From Hyphomicrobiales bacterium (GTDB taxonomy: Bacteria; Pseudomonadota; Alphaproteobacteria; Rhizobiales; Rhizobiaceae), in assembly GCA_900472625.1 (NCBI GenBank), contig UCIT01000015.1:157721-221720 (forward strand): 64,000 nucleotides of DNA, written 5' to 3'. The position numbers and the translations under genes were made by a program. Under the pieces are notes generated by a model. It did no database searches. It was given only the letters and a program-made list of their open reading frames with translations, and was not told the DNA's origin. Positions 37,185-46,171 of the stretch are shown here, in pieces (the first letter of the stretch is position 1; each line of letters begins with the position of its first letter).

Positions 37185-37481
37185 TCAGGAGGCGGATTTC
37201 CGCCTTCTGTGCCACCACACAGAAAAGCGTCGCCGCATGCGCCGCGCAACGTGAAGATCGTGCGACAGCACAAGCACGCCGAGCGGCACCATCCAGAAGC
37301 CGAGAATCGGCAGGAATCCCAGGAAACCGCCGAAGACAAGCAATCCACCGACCAAAAGGCGAGCGATGCGCGATTTCGGCAAGGGGATACGGGTCGGGCC
37401 CATAACAATGTGGCCGGTCGCGTGGTCGATGCCGAAACGCTTGGCAGCCGGTTTTGCTGTGTTCTTGTCGCTCTCAGTCAT
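37185..37481 (-). CDS. Two-helix inner membrane protein, unknown
   Basis: A 98-residue protein with two closely spaced hydrophobic helices (ARLLVGGLLVFGGFLGFLPILGFWMVPLGVLVLSHDL) and an Arg-rich C-terminal tail (RRMRRRFSVWWHRRRK). It resembles the small PGPGW-type membrane proteins, though the exact motif is not kept. The start at 37481 (MTESDKNTAKP) is chosen over a longer frame. It is convergent with pit, with 13 bases between stops. Confidence 0.7.
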   Translation of the reverse strand: MTESDKNTAKPAAKRFGIDHATGHIVMGPTRIPLPKSRIARLLVGGLLVFGGFLGFLPILGFWMVPLGVLVLSHDLHVARRMRRRFSVWWHRRRKSAS

Positions 37482-37598
37482 CCACAGGAGATGGGGATAA
37501 CTTGAATGATTGCAAGCATTTGTCATTTTTTTGAAAAAACCGCTTGGCAAATCGAGCAAGCATTTGTATTAGCCCACTCACACCGACGCAAGCGGTGA

Positions 37599-37673
37599 TC
37601 CCTGGTAGCTCAGCGGTAGAGCATTCGACTGTTAATCGACAGGTCGCCGGTTCGAATCCGGCCCGGGGAGCCA
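37599..37673 (+). tRNA. tRNA-Asn(GTT)
   Basis: A 75-base cloverleaf with acceptor TCCCTGG pairing with CCGGGGA, D-arm AGCTCAGCGGTAGAGC, anticodon GTT, T arm CCGGTTCGAATCCGG and an encoded CCA. A terminator follows directly. Confidence 0.97.
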
Positions 37674-37680
37674 GTTTCTA

Positions 37681-37713
37681 AAAGGTCTGCATTGAAAAAT
37701 GCAGGCCTTTTTC
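37681..37713 (+). terminator. Terminator after tRNA-Asn
   Basis: AAAGGTCTGCATT and AATGCAGGCCTTT pair around GAAA (one G-T pair), followed by a T-rich tail, seven bases past the tRNA CCA. Confidence 0.9.
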
Positions 37714-37757
37714 TTTTCCTCATCGGATCAATAAACACCTGCGACGGTCGGAGCAGG

Positions 37758-37940
37758 TCAGTAGCCGCAAGAGCGGCCGTTGCTCGGCCTGAACCCATCT
37801 GAGCACGCAGGGTTCATTGAATCCCTCGGTGCATAACCATCGGCCGACCCCATCGAGGTCGGAATGCTGTTGCAGGCCGACAGAAGTGTGGAAAAGCTGA
37901 CCAGCAGCGCAGCTGTGAGATACCTGAAATATCGGCCCAT
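37758..37940 (-). CDS. Small lipoprotein (60 aa)
   Basis: A 60-residue protein with a lipoprotein signal (MGRYFRYLTAALLVSFSTLLSAC, lipobox LSAC) and a short mature part containing three further cysteines (two after the lipid Cys region, NPACSDGFRPSNGRSCGY). The start at 37940 has an AAGGAGAG ribosome site, and upstream residues of the longer frame do not look coding. No family is recognised. It stands alone between the tRNA terminator and the MFS gene. Confidence 0.6.
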   Translation of the reverse strand: MGRYFRYLTAALLVSFSTLLSACNSIPTSMGSADGYAPRDSMNPACSDGFRPSNGRSCGY

Positions 37941-38069
37941 ATGGCTCTCTCCTTGACATGGTGTGACACAAGCCGGACCACGCGACACGCACAGGACGGC
38001 TTGTCTCGCCAGTTACCCAGCACTGCGCTTAGAGATAGACAGCGCAGGACTTTGTACAAGACACCAGAC

Positions 38070-39293
38070 TCAGCCCTGCAGCGTATCGACCTTGCGGAGA
38101 TCGGGAAAAAGCCGTGACCACAGAAGAACGACGACGATCGTGCCGACGCCACCAATGACGCCTGCAGCGACGGGGCCCATGACGCCGGCGAGCATGCCAG
38201 ATTCGAATTCGCCTAGCTGGTTTGAGGTCCCGATGAACAGCGAGTTGACGGCATTGACCCGTCCGCGCATCGAATCCGGTGTCAGAAGCTGAACGAGCGA
38301 ACTGCGCACCACGACGCTGACGGTATCCGCTGCGCCTACGACCAACAGCGCGGCAATCGACAGCATGATGCTGGTCGACACGGCAAAGACGATCGTTGCA
38401 GCGCCGAACACGGCAACGGCCGCGAACATCTTGATTCCGACCCTGCTGCTCAGGGGGCGTCTGGCCAAAACGATGGACATCGTCAGCGCGCCAATGGCCG
38501 GTGCGGCCCGCAAGAAGCCAAGCCCCCAGGGGCCGGCGTGAAGAATGTCGCTTGCGAACATCGGCAGCAGTGCCGTGGCACCGCCTAGCAGCACAGCGAA
38601 GAGATCGAGCGAGATGGTACCCAGCATCACTGGGCGGCTCTTGATGAAGGAGACGCCCGCGAAAACAGAGGTCAGCGTGACAGGCTCACGCTTGCTCGGC
38701 GTCCACTGCATGCGAATCGAAATCACGTTCACGCTCGCGACCGCAAAGAGGAAAGCGGCGAGCGCGAACGGCGCGACCGGATGGGCGCCGTAGAGGATGC
38801 CACCGAGCGATGGGCCGATGATCAATGCCGTCTGCATCATCGATGTCGAGGTCGCGATGGCACGCTGCAGCAGGGACGACGGCATGATGCTGGGCAGCAA
38901 TGCCGCCATGGTCGGTCGCTCGAAGGCGACAGTGGCGCCCATGATGGTGACTGCAACCAGGATGCCGGCGGGTGTCAACCAATCCTGCCAGGTGGCGATC
39001 GCGAGCAGAGCCGAGACTGTTGCCAGGATCAACTGGCAGGCAAGACCAATGTGCCGCCGGTCGAACCGATCCGCGACGTGGCCGACGATGAAGGTGAGAA
39101 CTACCATCGGCAAGAACTGGCACAGGCCAACGAGCGCCAAGGCGAAGGCGCTATGGGTCTGATCGTAGATCATCCATCCGAGCGCGATTGCAACGCATTG
39201 GAACGACAGGGAAGAAAAGACGCGCGAGGCTGCGAAGTTCAGGTAGCCGGGATGGCGTAGAACGCTATCCGGCTGGATTGTTGAAGTATCCAT
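38070..39293 (-). CDS. MFS transporter (EntS-like, MFS_3 type)
   Basis: A 407-residue major facilitator with twelve predicted helices. The N terminus LNFAASRVFSSLSFQCVAIALGWMIYDQTHSAFALALVGLCQFLPMVVLTFIVGHVADRFDRR, including the GHVADRFDRR loop between helices 2 and 3, is typical of the enterobactin exporter-like MFS_3 group. The substrate cannot be told from sequence. No regulator or biosynthetic gene is adjacent; the upstream 220 bases separate it from a lipoprotein gene. Confidence 0.85.
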   Translation of the reverse strand: MDTSTIQPDSVLRHPGYLNFAASRVFSSLSFQCVAIALGWMIYDQTHSAFALALVGLCQFLPMVVLTFIVGHVADRFDRRHIGLACQLILATVSALLAIATWQDWLTPAGILVAVTIMGATVAFERPTMAALLPSIMPSSLLQRAIATSTSMMQTALIIGPSLGGILYGAHPVAPFALAAFLFAVASVNVISIRMQWTPSKREPVTLTSVFAGVSFIKSRPVMLGTISLDLFAVLLGGATALLPMFASDILHAGPWGLGFLRAAPAIGALTMSIVLARRPLSSRVGIKMFAAVAVFGAATIVFAVSTSIMLSIAALLVVGAADTVSVVVRSSLVQLLTPDSMRGRVNAVNSLFIGTSNQLGEFESGMLAGVMGPVAAGVIGGVGTIVVVLLWSRLFPDLRKVDTLQG

Positions 39294-39514
39294 GGATCAA
39301 TGACTGCCTGACACGCATCCGCGTGCTTCTATTCGTTTATGCTGCAGTCGTTTCCGCCCGGCGCACCATACTTGTCAACTGTATCGGCATCGTTTTGGGG
39401 TTTGATTCGGCGCATTAACGAAAGAGTGACCGTCGCAGTCGGTTCAATTTGGTGACATGTTGTCAGTGGTAGACTGCACTCACAACATTATCCCGATTGT
39501 GAACCGAAAAATCT

Positions 39515-39949
39515 CTACCTTTTCCTCGTGGAAGCACGAGGTTTGCTCGATGTCGGCGGAGGTGTCAGCGCGCCCTCGGCGTAGCAGTATCCCGCTACCC
39601 ATCCGCCAGTTGCAAACAACTTGCTGGTGCCTTCCGCATGCCACTGACAGGTCAACGATGTGGCGTCCCATGCGGTGACCGCGACATCGTTGATGCCCTT
39701 ACCCGCGTAAACGGCGTTCGGATTGCCGGTCAGCTGCCATCCGGGTGGTGTTTCTAGGCGCCACGATACCCGTTGCCCTTGCCGTGGCTTTTCGCGAAGA
39801 CCGAATTCGGGCGTCTGGCAGCGCTTTGTGGCCGGGTCGCATGCAAGCTTGGTCTCCGACATCTGCGTGGGCGTATCACGCACCACCGTCTGGCAACTGC
39901 TCAGCGCAAGCGCCATTACCGTCACAACCAAGGCGACATCGTACCACAT
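39515..39949 (-). CDS. Putative lipoprotein, unknown function
   Basis: A 144-residue protein with a lipoprotein signal (ALVVTVMALALSSC, lipobox LSSC) and a soluble domain with four more cysteines arranged as two close pairs (ACDPATKRC and TCQW...GYC), perhaps disulfide-bonded. The C terminus is basic and low in complexity. A perfect small hairpin (CCTCGTG/CACGAGG, 39524-39541) lies in the last codons and may help terminate transcription. No family recognised. Confidence 0.6.
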   Translation of the reverse strand: MWYDVALVVTVMALALSSCQTVVRDTPTQMSETKLACDPATKRCQTPEFGLREKPRQGQRVSWRLETPPGWQLTGNPNAVYAGKGINDVAVTAWDATSLTCQWHAEGTSKLFATGGWVAGYCYAEGALTPPPTSSKPRASTRKR

Positions 39950-40062
39950 AACCGGCCTCCCATCCGTCTGAGTTACAGAGGAAGACTACAACATTGTGCG
40001 GGATGGCGCGCTTCACCGTTTGGCTGATCTAGCTTATCAGGATCAAGACCGCGATCCCGCGA

Positions 40063-40620
40063 TCAAGCGTAACGGCGGGGCGCCTTGGACTTTTCCTTCA
40101 AGCTTTCAAACAGCGTATAACCTCCCGTCCACCGCCCGAAGCCGCTGGAGATGTTGATGTGACCCGCAAGGCCGATGTTTCGGAGATCGGTTTTCCAGAG
40201 GTGCGCATAGAGTGTCAGCCTGTCGAGTTCCATGTAGTGGTCGTTGAGGCTACCGACGGTGATACTCGGAAAGGGGAGCCGGTGGGTTGGCATCGATCCA
40301 AAACGAACGGCACCGGGATGCCGCTTTTCGGTTGGGCGCAGATCGCAGGGAGCGACGAGCAGTGCCCCCTTGATGCGGCGCGCCGACGGCCTGTCGGCAA
40401 ACTTGGCCGCGAGCAGGCAGCCGAGACTGTGCGCTACGATGAAGGCCTCACCGTGCTGCAGGAGCGCCAGTTCAAGCCTGGCTGCCCACCTGTCCACGAG
40501 CGGTGCACCCCAGTCTTCCTGCTCAACGAGGACGCTGTCAGGGTGATCCTGAAGCCAGAAGCGCTGCCAATGCCCCTGATCCGAGCCGTTGAGGCCTGGA
40601 ATGATCAGCGTCGCGGTCAT
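40063..40620 (-). CDS. RBBP9/YdeN-family serine hydrolase
   Basis: A 185-residue small alpha/beta hydrolase. The family start LIIPGLNGSDQGHWQRFWL, the nucleophile elbow VAHSLGC and the C-terminal histidine in GHINISSGFGRW are all present, giving a complete Ser-Asp-His triad. RBBP9-type enzymes are soluble esterases or aminopeptidase-like proteins of uncertain physiological substrate. It lies downstream of a 66-residue unknown ORF, 15 bases apart, so the two probably share a transcript. Confidence 0.88.
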   Translation of the reverse strand: MTATLIIPGLNGSDQGHWQRFWLQDHPDSVLVEQEDWGAPLVDRWAARLELALLQHGEAFIVAHSLGCLLAAKFADRPSARRIKGALLVAPCDLRPTEKRHPGAVRFGSMPTHRLPFPSITVGSLNDHYMELDRLTLYAHLWKTDLRNIGLAGHINISSGFGRWTGGYTLFESLKEKSKAPRRYA

Positions 40621-40635
40621 CGCCCCGCCCCTCCG

Positions 40636-40836
40636 CTACAAGTCTGAATAGCGGGGCGTGTGAAGCAGTGCCGAGATCTCCTCGGTCATCTGCATGATTC
40701 GCTCGCGCAGATCCGTTCCCGTACCGTCGTCGATATCTTCACTTCCAAAACAGTATCGCGCCTCGTGCAGTTCAAGCCGCGCTTCCAGCTGGTCCCGTAT
40801 GGTGCAAAGGCGATCGAAGTGCCGCGTAACGCTCAT
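40636..40836 (-). CDS. Short cytoplasmic protein, unknown (66 aa)
   Basis: A 66-residue helical, charged protein (MSVTRHFDRLCTIRDQLEARLELHEARY...) with a probable coiled-coil N-terminal half. AGGAGCAG lies close before the ATG. It is 15 bases upstream of the RBBP9-type hydrolase. No family recognised; a real but small gene is likely given the ribosome site and tight spacing. Confidence 0.55.
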   Translation of the reverse strand: MSVTRHFDRLCTIRDQLEARLELHEARYCFGSEDIDDGTGTDLRERIMQMTEEISALLHTPRYSDL

Positions 40837-41066
40837 GGTCTGCTCCTGTCCGGCCTGCCAATATTGGCGGCCCGTTGAACAGAAGTATTGTCTATATTTT
40901 TAGTGGATTAAAGAAATCAGCGTCCACGCCGAGAGACGCAGGTGAAAAAATCGTCACGTGCCGATCCCGACTTGGCTGCAATCACAGCGCGACACGCGGG
41001 AATGCTGCATCGTCATTTCGGCCGTGTGCGACAGCAGCGTTAAATCTTTCTGGCGGTGGAAACTTT

Positions 41067-41095
41067 TGATCCACCTCCTGCGTAGTTTCGTAACA
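41067..41095 (+). promoter_or_regulatory. RpoE/ECF-type promoter of photolyase operon
   Basis: TGATCC at 41067-41072, an exact 18-base spacer, then TAACA at 41091-41095, 24 bases before the phr start. This matches the promoter form described for the RpoE-ChrR singlet-oxygen regulon (TGATCC, 18 bases, TAAGA-like). The same arrangement precedes chrR at 49.1 kb. Confidence 0.78.
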
Positions 41096-41118
41096 GATAC
41101 CAACGAGAAGAACGGGGA

Positions 41119-42573
41119 TTGAGTCCATTGCCTGACGCCGCAGTAAAACCGGTTATCGTTTGGTTTCGCAAGGATCTTCGCCTCGACGACAATCATGCGC
41201 TGTATGCAGCATGCGCCTCCGGGCGGCCCGTTATTGCGCTGTACATACGCGAGCCGTCTCCAGCTGGCACCGGCCCGCTTGGCGGCGCGCAGGCGTGGTG
41301 GTTGCACCACTCTCTGGTGTCCCTCGACGAATCGCTGAAGGCGCTTGGCGGTGCACTCCACCTGGTGAGCGGTGATGCTCTCGACGTGCTGCTCGGTGTG
41401 ATCAAGAGCAGCGGCGCCGACATGGTGGTGTGGAACCGGCGCTACGATCCAGCTGGGATTGCGGTCGATACCCGCGTCAAGCGCGAGCTTGAACGACAGG
41501 GACTGGAGCCGAAGAGCTTTGCCGGGCAGTTGCTGCACGAGCCGTCACGGCTGAAGACCGGCGGCGGCACGCCATACCGGGTCTACACGCCCTTTTGGCG
41601 GGCGCTAGAGAATTCCGGCGAGCCGCCTCGCCCGCTCGACATTCCATCGAAGATCAGCTTCGCGCGTCCATTGAGTTCGGGCGAGAAGCTGAAATCCTGG
41701 GCGCTGCTGCCGACAAAGCCCAACTGGGCGAAGGGGTTTTCGGACATCTGGACAGCCGGCGAAGATGCCGCGCGCGAAAGGCTGTCCGACTTTCTCGAAC
41801 AAGGTCTCGATGGCTACAAGGACAATCGCGATTTTCCGGCGAAGCAGACGACCTCCCTGCTCTCCCCCTATCTGGCGCTTGGCGTGATATCGCCTGCGCG
41901 GATCTGGGAGGAGACGCGCGGTTTATCAGTTCCTGCCGAGGATCTGGTACATTTTCGCAAGGAGCTGGCCTGGCGCGAGTTTTCCTACCATCTGCTGTTT
42001 CATTTCCCGAAGCTGCCTTACGAGAACTGGAACGGTAAGTTCGACGGCTTCGGCTGGAACAACGATACCGCTCAATTCCGTGCCTGGACGCTCGGAATGA
42101 CCGGCTATCCGATCGTCGATGCCGGCATGCGGCAACTCTGGCAACATGGCTTCATGCACAACCGCGTGCGGATGATCGTGGCGTCGTTCCTGATCAAGGA
42201 CCTGATGATCGACTGGCGCCGCGGCGAAACCTGGTTCCGCGATACGCTGATCGACGCCGATCCGGCCAGCAATGCGGCGAGCTGGCAGTGGGTTGCCGGT
42301 TGCGGCGCTGACGCGTCGCCGTTCTTCCGGATATTCAACCCGATCCTGCAGGGCGAGAAGTTCGATCGGGACGGCGATTATGTACGCGAGTTCGTGCCCG
42401 AACTGGCAACGCTCGACAACAGATACATCCACAAGCCGTTCGATGCACCGAAGGCTGTCCTTGAGAAAGCCGGCATTGCGCTGGGCGAAACCTATCCGAA
42501 TCCGATCGTCGATCACGCCGCCGCCCGTGATCGGGCGTTGAAAGCCTATAGCGCCATAAAGGATGCAGCATGA
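41119..42573 (+). CDS. phrB: Deoxyribodipyrimidine photolyase
   Basis: A 484-residue class I photolyase that repairs UV-induced pyrimidine dimers using blue light. The N-terminal antenna domain starts VIVWFRKDLRLDDNHAL. The C-terminal FAD domain has the usual LAWREFSYHLLFHFP, GMTGYPIVDAGMRQLWQHGFMHNRVRMIVASFLIKDL and DADPASNAASWQWVAGCGADASPFFRIFNP blocks. The start is a TTG (41119), with GGGGA just before it. It heads a five-gene operon, overlapping the next gene by four bases, behind an RpoE-type promoter. Confidence 0.95.
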   Translation: MSPLPDAAVKPVIVWFRKDLRLDDNHALYAACASGRPVIALYIREPSPAGTGPLGGAQAWWLHHSLVSLDESLKALGGALHLVSGDALDVLLGVIKSSGADMVVWNRRYDPAGIAVDTRVKRELERQGLEPKSFAGQLLHEPSRLKTGGGTPYRVYTPFWRALENSGEPPRPLDIPSKISFARPLSSGEKLKSWALLPTKPNWAKGFSDIWTAGEDAARERLSDFLEQGLDGYKDNRDFPAKQTTSLLSPYLALGVISPARIWEETRGLSVPAEDLVHFRKELAWREFSYHLLFHFPKLPYENWNGKFDGFGWNNDTAQFRAWTLGMTGYPIVDAGMRQLWQHGFMHNRVRMIVASFLIKDLMIDWRRGETWFRDTLIDADPASNAASWQWVAGCGADASPFFRIFNPILQGEKFDRDGDYVREFVPELATLDNRYIHKPFDAPKAVLEKAGIALGETYPNPIVDHAAARDRALKAYSAIKDAA

Positions 42574-43910
42574 ACGCTCATTTTCACCACCCGCCCCGCC
42601 GCCTGAAGATCGCCGTCATCGGTTCCGGCGTATCGGGAGCGTCGGCCGCGTGGGCGCTGAACCCGCTGCATGACGTGACCCTCTACGAGAAGGAAAACCG
42701 GGCCGGTGGTCACACCGCAACGGTTGACGTGGATTATGACGGCTTGAGCATTCCTGTTGATACAGGCTTCATCGTCTATAACGAACCGAACTACCCGAAC
42801 CTGACCGCTCTCTTCGCAGAACTCGGCATTGCAACGCATGCCAGCGACATGAGCTTCGCGCTGTCGCTTGATCACGGCAAGCTGGAATGGAGCGGTGCCG
42901 GGCTGTCGTCGCTGTTCGCGCAGAAGCGCAATCTGCTGCGACCGTCCTTCCTGCTGATGATTCGCGAGATCCTGCGCTTCAACAAGACCTGCTTGCTCGA
43001 TCGCGCCGCCGGCCACCTGGTCTCACGCTCGATTGGTGATTATCTCGACTGGCGTGGCTTTTCGCCCGGCTTCACCAACAACTATCTCGTGCCGATGGCA
43101 GCCGCGATCTGGTCGACGCCGGCGGCGAAGATGCTGCAGTTTCCGGCTGAGCATTTCATCAATTTCTTCGACAATCACCGGCTGATCTATTCGAAGCAGC
43201 ATCAGTGGCGCACGGTCACCGGCGGCAGCCGCAGCTATCTCGAAAAACTGCTGCAGCCACTGGGTGACCATCTGAAGCTCGGTCTTGGCGTACGTGCTGT
43301 CATGCGGAATCAGGCCGGCGTGACCGTCATCGATGACAGCGGCGAGGAGACGCATTTCGACAAGGTGATCTTCGCTGCCCACAGCGACCAGACACGACGC
43401 ATGCTCGTCGACGCCACGGAACAGGAAAAGAGGTTGCTTGCAGCGGTTCCCTACCAGCCGAACCGCGTGGTCCTGCATCGCGATCCGAAGCTGATGCCGC
43501 AGCGCCGCAAGGTCTGGGCATCGTGGAATTATCTGCGGTCGAGCTCGGAGGATGGAAACGCCGATGTTGCCGTCACCTACTGGATGAACCGGCTGCAGGC
43601 GATCGATGACCGGTTTCCGCTGTTCGTGACGCTGAACCCCGATCGTGAGCCGGATCCGCGCAAGGTGTTTGCCGAATTCAGCTACGATCATCCGCAGTTC
43701 TCCGCCGACAGCGTGCAGGCGCAGCGCGCGCTTGCCGACATGCAGGGGCACAACAACAGCTATTTCGCTGGCGCCTGGACAGGCTATGGTTTCCACGAGG
43801 ACGGACTGAAATCCGGGCTGAAGGCGGCAACCGCGCTTGGCGCGATCCTGCCATGGAGCACGGTCGGCCGCGCCGAAGATCTTGAACCGGAGCTGGATGC
43901 GGTCGCATGA
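42570..43910 (+). CDS. FAD-dependent amine oxidase-like protein
   Basis: A 446-residue flavoprotein. The dinucleotide-binding motif is IAVIGSGVSGASAAWAL near residue 12, followed by the second GGHTATVDVDYDG motif, with the C-terminal FAD segment NNSYFAGAWTGYGFHEDGLKSG. It belongs to the NAD/FAD-binding group found with DUF1365 and cyclopropane synthase genes across Proteobacteria; its substrate is unknown, and a role in modifying fatty acyl chains is suspected from context. ATGA overlaps join it to the photolyase and the DUF1365 gene. Confidence 0.9.
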   Translation: MNAHFHHPPRRLKIAVIGSGVSGASAAWALNPLHDVTLYEKENRAGGHTATVDVDYDGLSIPVDTGFIVYNEPNYPNLTALFAELGIATHASDMSFALSLDHGKLEWSGAGLSSLFAQKRNLLRPSFLLMIREILRFNKTCLLDRAAGHLVSRSIGDYLDWRGFSPGFTNNYLVPMAAAIWSTPAAKMLQFPAEHFINFFDNHRLIYSKQHQWRTVTGGSRSYLEKLLQPLGDHLKLGLGVRAVMRNQAGVTVIDDSGEETHFDKVIFAAHSDQTRRMLVDATEQEKRLLAAVPYQPNRVVLHRDPKLMPQRRKVWASWNYLRSSSEDGNADVAVTYWMNRLQAIDDRFPLFVTLNPDREPDPRKVFAEFSYDHPQFSADSVQAQRALADMQGHNNSYFAGAWTGYGFHEDGLKSGLKAATALGAILPWSTVGRAEDLEPELDAVA

Positions 43911-44749
43911 CGCAACGCCGCGAACGACAGGGTGTCAGCATGAGCCGCAACGGGCCGCCGCCCGAGGCTGCCGCTGCGCTCTATGTCGGCGACGTCATGC
44001 ACCATCGCATGAAGCCGTTCGGGCATCGTTTTCGCTACCGCGTCTTCTCGATGGCGATCGACCTCGATCGGCTGGACGAGGCTGACCGGCTTTCGGTGCT
44101 GTTTTCGGTGAACAAGCGCAACGCGGTCTCGTTCCACGAGCGTGATCACGGGGGCAGCAAAGGCGCGCGCGCGCATGCCGACGCGCTGCTTGCGCATGCC
44201 GGGCTGTGCGCCAGGCGCATCATGCTCGTTTGCTACCCCCGCATCCTCGGTTATGTTTTCAACCCGCTGTCCGTCTATTATGCCTATGGCGAGGACAACG
44301 CGGTGATCGCGATGATCTATGAGGTTCGCAACACGTTCGGCGAGCGTCACACCTATGTATGCCCTGTCGGCGCCGACGATGTCTGCGAGGCCGGTATCCG
44401 GCAGAGCTGCGACAAGATCTTTCACGTGTCGCCGTTTATCGGCATGGGCATGCGCTACAATTTCCGCATGCTGCCGCCGGGTGCGGAAATACGCTGGCGC
44501 ATCCTCGAGACCGATGCGACCGGTCCACTATTGGCCGCGACTTTCGCGGGAACGCAGGTCAGCCTCAGCACCGCGACATTGGCCAGACTCACGGCGGCGA
44601 TCCCGTTTCTGCCGATCAAGATCGTTGGCGGCATCCATTGGGAAGCGCTGAAACTATGGTTGAAGGGCGCGAAATACATCTCGCGACCAGCGCCACCGGC
44701 TCCCGTCAGCGTGGTCGTGCCGCGGGAAATGGCCGAGGCGGCTGAATGA
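43907..44749 (+). CDS. DUF1365-domain protein
   Basis: A 280-residue protein of the DUF1365 family (AALYVGDVMHHRMKPFGHRFRYRVFSMAIDLDRL at the start, CYPRILGYVFNPLSVYYAYGEDNAVIAMIYEVRNTFGERHTY in the middle). The family is conserved beside the FAD oxidoreductase and Cfa genes and has been tied to the RpoE singlet-oxygen response in Rhodobacter. The start overlaps the previous stop by four bases; an internal ATG twelve codons in is also possible. Biochemical function is not established. Confidence 0.9.
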   Translation: MTQRRERQGVSMSRNGPPPEAAAALYVGDVMHHRMKPFGHRFRYRVFSMAIDLDRLDEADRLSVLFSVNKRNAVSFHERDHGGSKGARAHADALLAHAGLCARRIMLVCYPRILGYVFNPLSVYYAYGEDNAVIAMIYEVRNTFGERHTYVCPVGADDVCEAGIRQSCDKIFHVSPFIGMGMRYNFRMLPPGAEIRWRILETDATGPLLAATFAGTQVSLSTATLARLTAAIPFLPIKIVGGIHWEALKLWLKGAKYISRPAPPAPVSVVVPREMAEAAE

Positions 44750-44795
44750 CTTGCGAGCGGTTCCTCAGTCGCCACGATTTCGCCGAAAGTAGCAC

Positions 44796-44824
44796 TGGAA
44801 ATCCGTTTGGATTTTCCAATTTTT
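44796..44824 (+). terminator. Hairpin with T-run between DUF1365 and cfa
   Basis: GGAAATCC pairs with GGATTTTCC (one bulged T), followed by AATTTTT. It may attenuate readthrough from the photolyase genes into cfa, in the 162-base gap between them. Confidence 0.5.
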
Positions 44825-44911
44825 ACGATAGCGTTCGAACAAATCGCCGGGGGGCGAAGTTTCAGCGCATCGTTGTCCTGAGCCGTCCGCGCAATGCCGG
44901 GGGAGAAAACC

Positions 44912-46162
44912 ATGAGTGATCTTAACGACGTGAAGGCTTCGGCGATCCTGCTGTCGCATGAGAATATCGGCAAGGTTTCAAAGGGGCTTCCGCTACGGGC
45001 GCGGTTTGCGTTGCGGGCTATGCTGCGGATGCAATACGGCTCGCTAACGATCGTTCTTCCCGACAGCCGCGTCGTGCTGGTGAAGGGCAATCTCGCCGGC
45101 CAGCACGCGGAGCTTCATCTGAAGAACTGGAACATCGCCTACCGGGCGCTCTCAAGCGGCACGATCGGGGTGGCCGAAACCTATATGGATGGCGACTGGG
45201 ACAGTCCCGATATCTCGGCGTTTCTCGAGCTGTTCATCGTGAACGACGAAGCGATCCAGGAATATGCCAACGGCAAGGGCGGCATTGCCCGCGTCGTCGA
45301 GCGGGTCCGCCACTGGATGAACACCAACACCAAGAAGGGCTCGAAGCGCAACATCTCGGCGCATTACGATCTCGGCAATGATTTCTACAAGCAATGGCTC
45401 GACCCGACGATGACATATTCGTCGGCGCTCTATTCGACCGGCGCCAACGATCTGCAGTCGGCGCAGAACGCGAAATATCGGGCACTGGCAGAAGCGACGG
45501 GGATCAAGCCGGGAGACCATGTGCTTGAGATCGGCTGCGGCTGGGGCGGTTTTGCCGAATTCGCCGCAAGCGAACTGAACTGCCGGGTGACCGGCCTGAC
45601 GATCAGCCGCGAACAGCTGGCATTCGCCGAAGATCGCATCCGCAAGGCGGGTCTCAGCGACAAGGTGGATTTCCGCTTCCAGGACTATCGCGACGAGACC
45701 GGCGTCTACGACAAGATCGTCTCGATCGAAATGTTCGAGGCTGTCGGCGAGAAGTACTGGCCAGCCTATTTCTCGAAGCTGGAACAATGCCTGAAGCCCG
45801 GCGGAAAAGCAGGCTTGCAAATCATAACGATTCGCCCGGAATCGTTCGAGCAGTACCGCAGCAATCCCGACTTCATCCAGAAGTACGTTTTTCCCGGCGG
45901 CATGCTACCCACCCGCGAGCATCTGGCCGAACTTGGCCGCAAAGTGAATTTGTCACTGGTGCGAGACTTCGGTTTCGGGTTAGACTACGCTCGTACTCTT
46001 GCCGAGTGGCGGGAGCGTTTCTGGTCCGTGTGGGAACGAGTTCGCCCTCTGGGCTTCGACGAGCGTTTCAAGCGTCTCTGGGAATTCTATTTGTTTTATT
46101 GCGAAGCAGGCTTCCGCGCCCGAAACATAGATGTCCGTCAGGTCGTCTTTTCGCGGAGCTGA
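44912..46162 (+). CDS. cfa: Cyclopropane-fatty-acyl-phospholipid synthase
   Basis: A 416-residue SAM-dependent enzyme that adds a methylene group across double bonds of membrane phospholipids. The core shows the family signature KKGSKRNISAHYDLGNDFYKQWLDPTMTYSSALY and SAM motif VLEIGCGWGGFAEFAA, with the carbonate-site region SIEMFEAVGEKYWPAYF. The start at 44912 (MSDLNDVKASAIL) follows a GGGGGAG ribosome site. In Rhodobacter the homologue is part of the RpoE regulon, which agrees with the promoter seen at the head of this cluster. Confidence 0.96.
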   Translation: MSDLNDVKASAILLSHENIGKVSKGLPLRARFALRAMLRMQYGSLTIVLPDSRVVLVKGNLAGQHAELHLKNWNIAYRALSSGTIGVAETYMDGDWDSPDISAFLELFIVNDEAIQEYANGKGGIARVVERVRHWMNTNTKKGSKRNISAHYDLGNDFYKQWLDPTMTYSSALYSTGANDLQSAQNAKYRALAEATGIKPGDHVLEIGCGWGGFAEFAASELNCRVTGLTISREQLAFAEDRIRKAGLSDKVDFRFQDYRDETGVYDKIVSIEMFEAVGEKYWPAYFSKLEQCLKPGGKAGLQIITIRPESFEQYRSNPDFIQKYVFPGGMLPTREHLAELGRKVNLSLVRDFGFGLDYARTLAEWRERFWSVWERVRPLGFDERFKRLWEFYLFYCEAGFRARNIDVRQVVFSRS

Positions 46163-46171
46163 CGAGAGCGG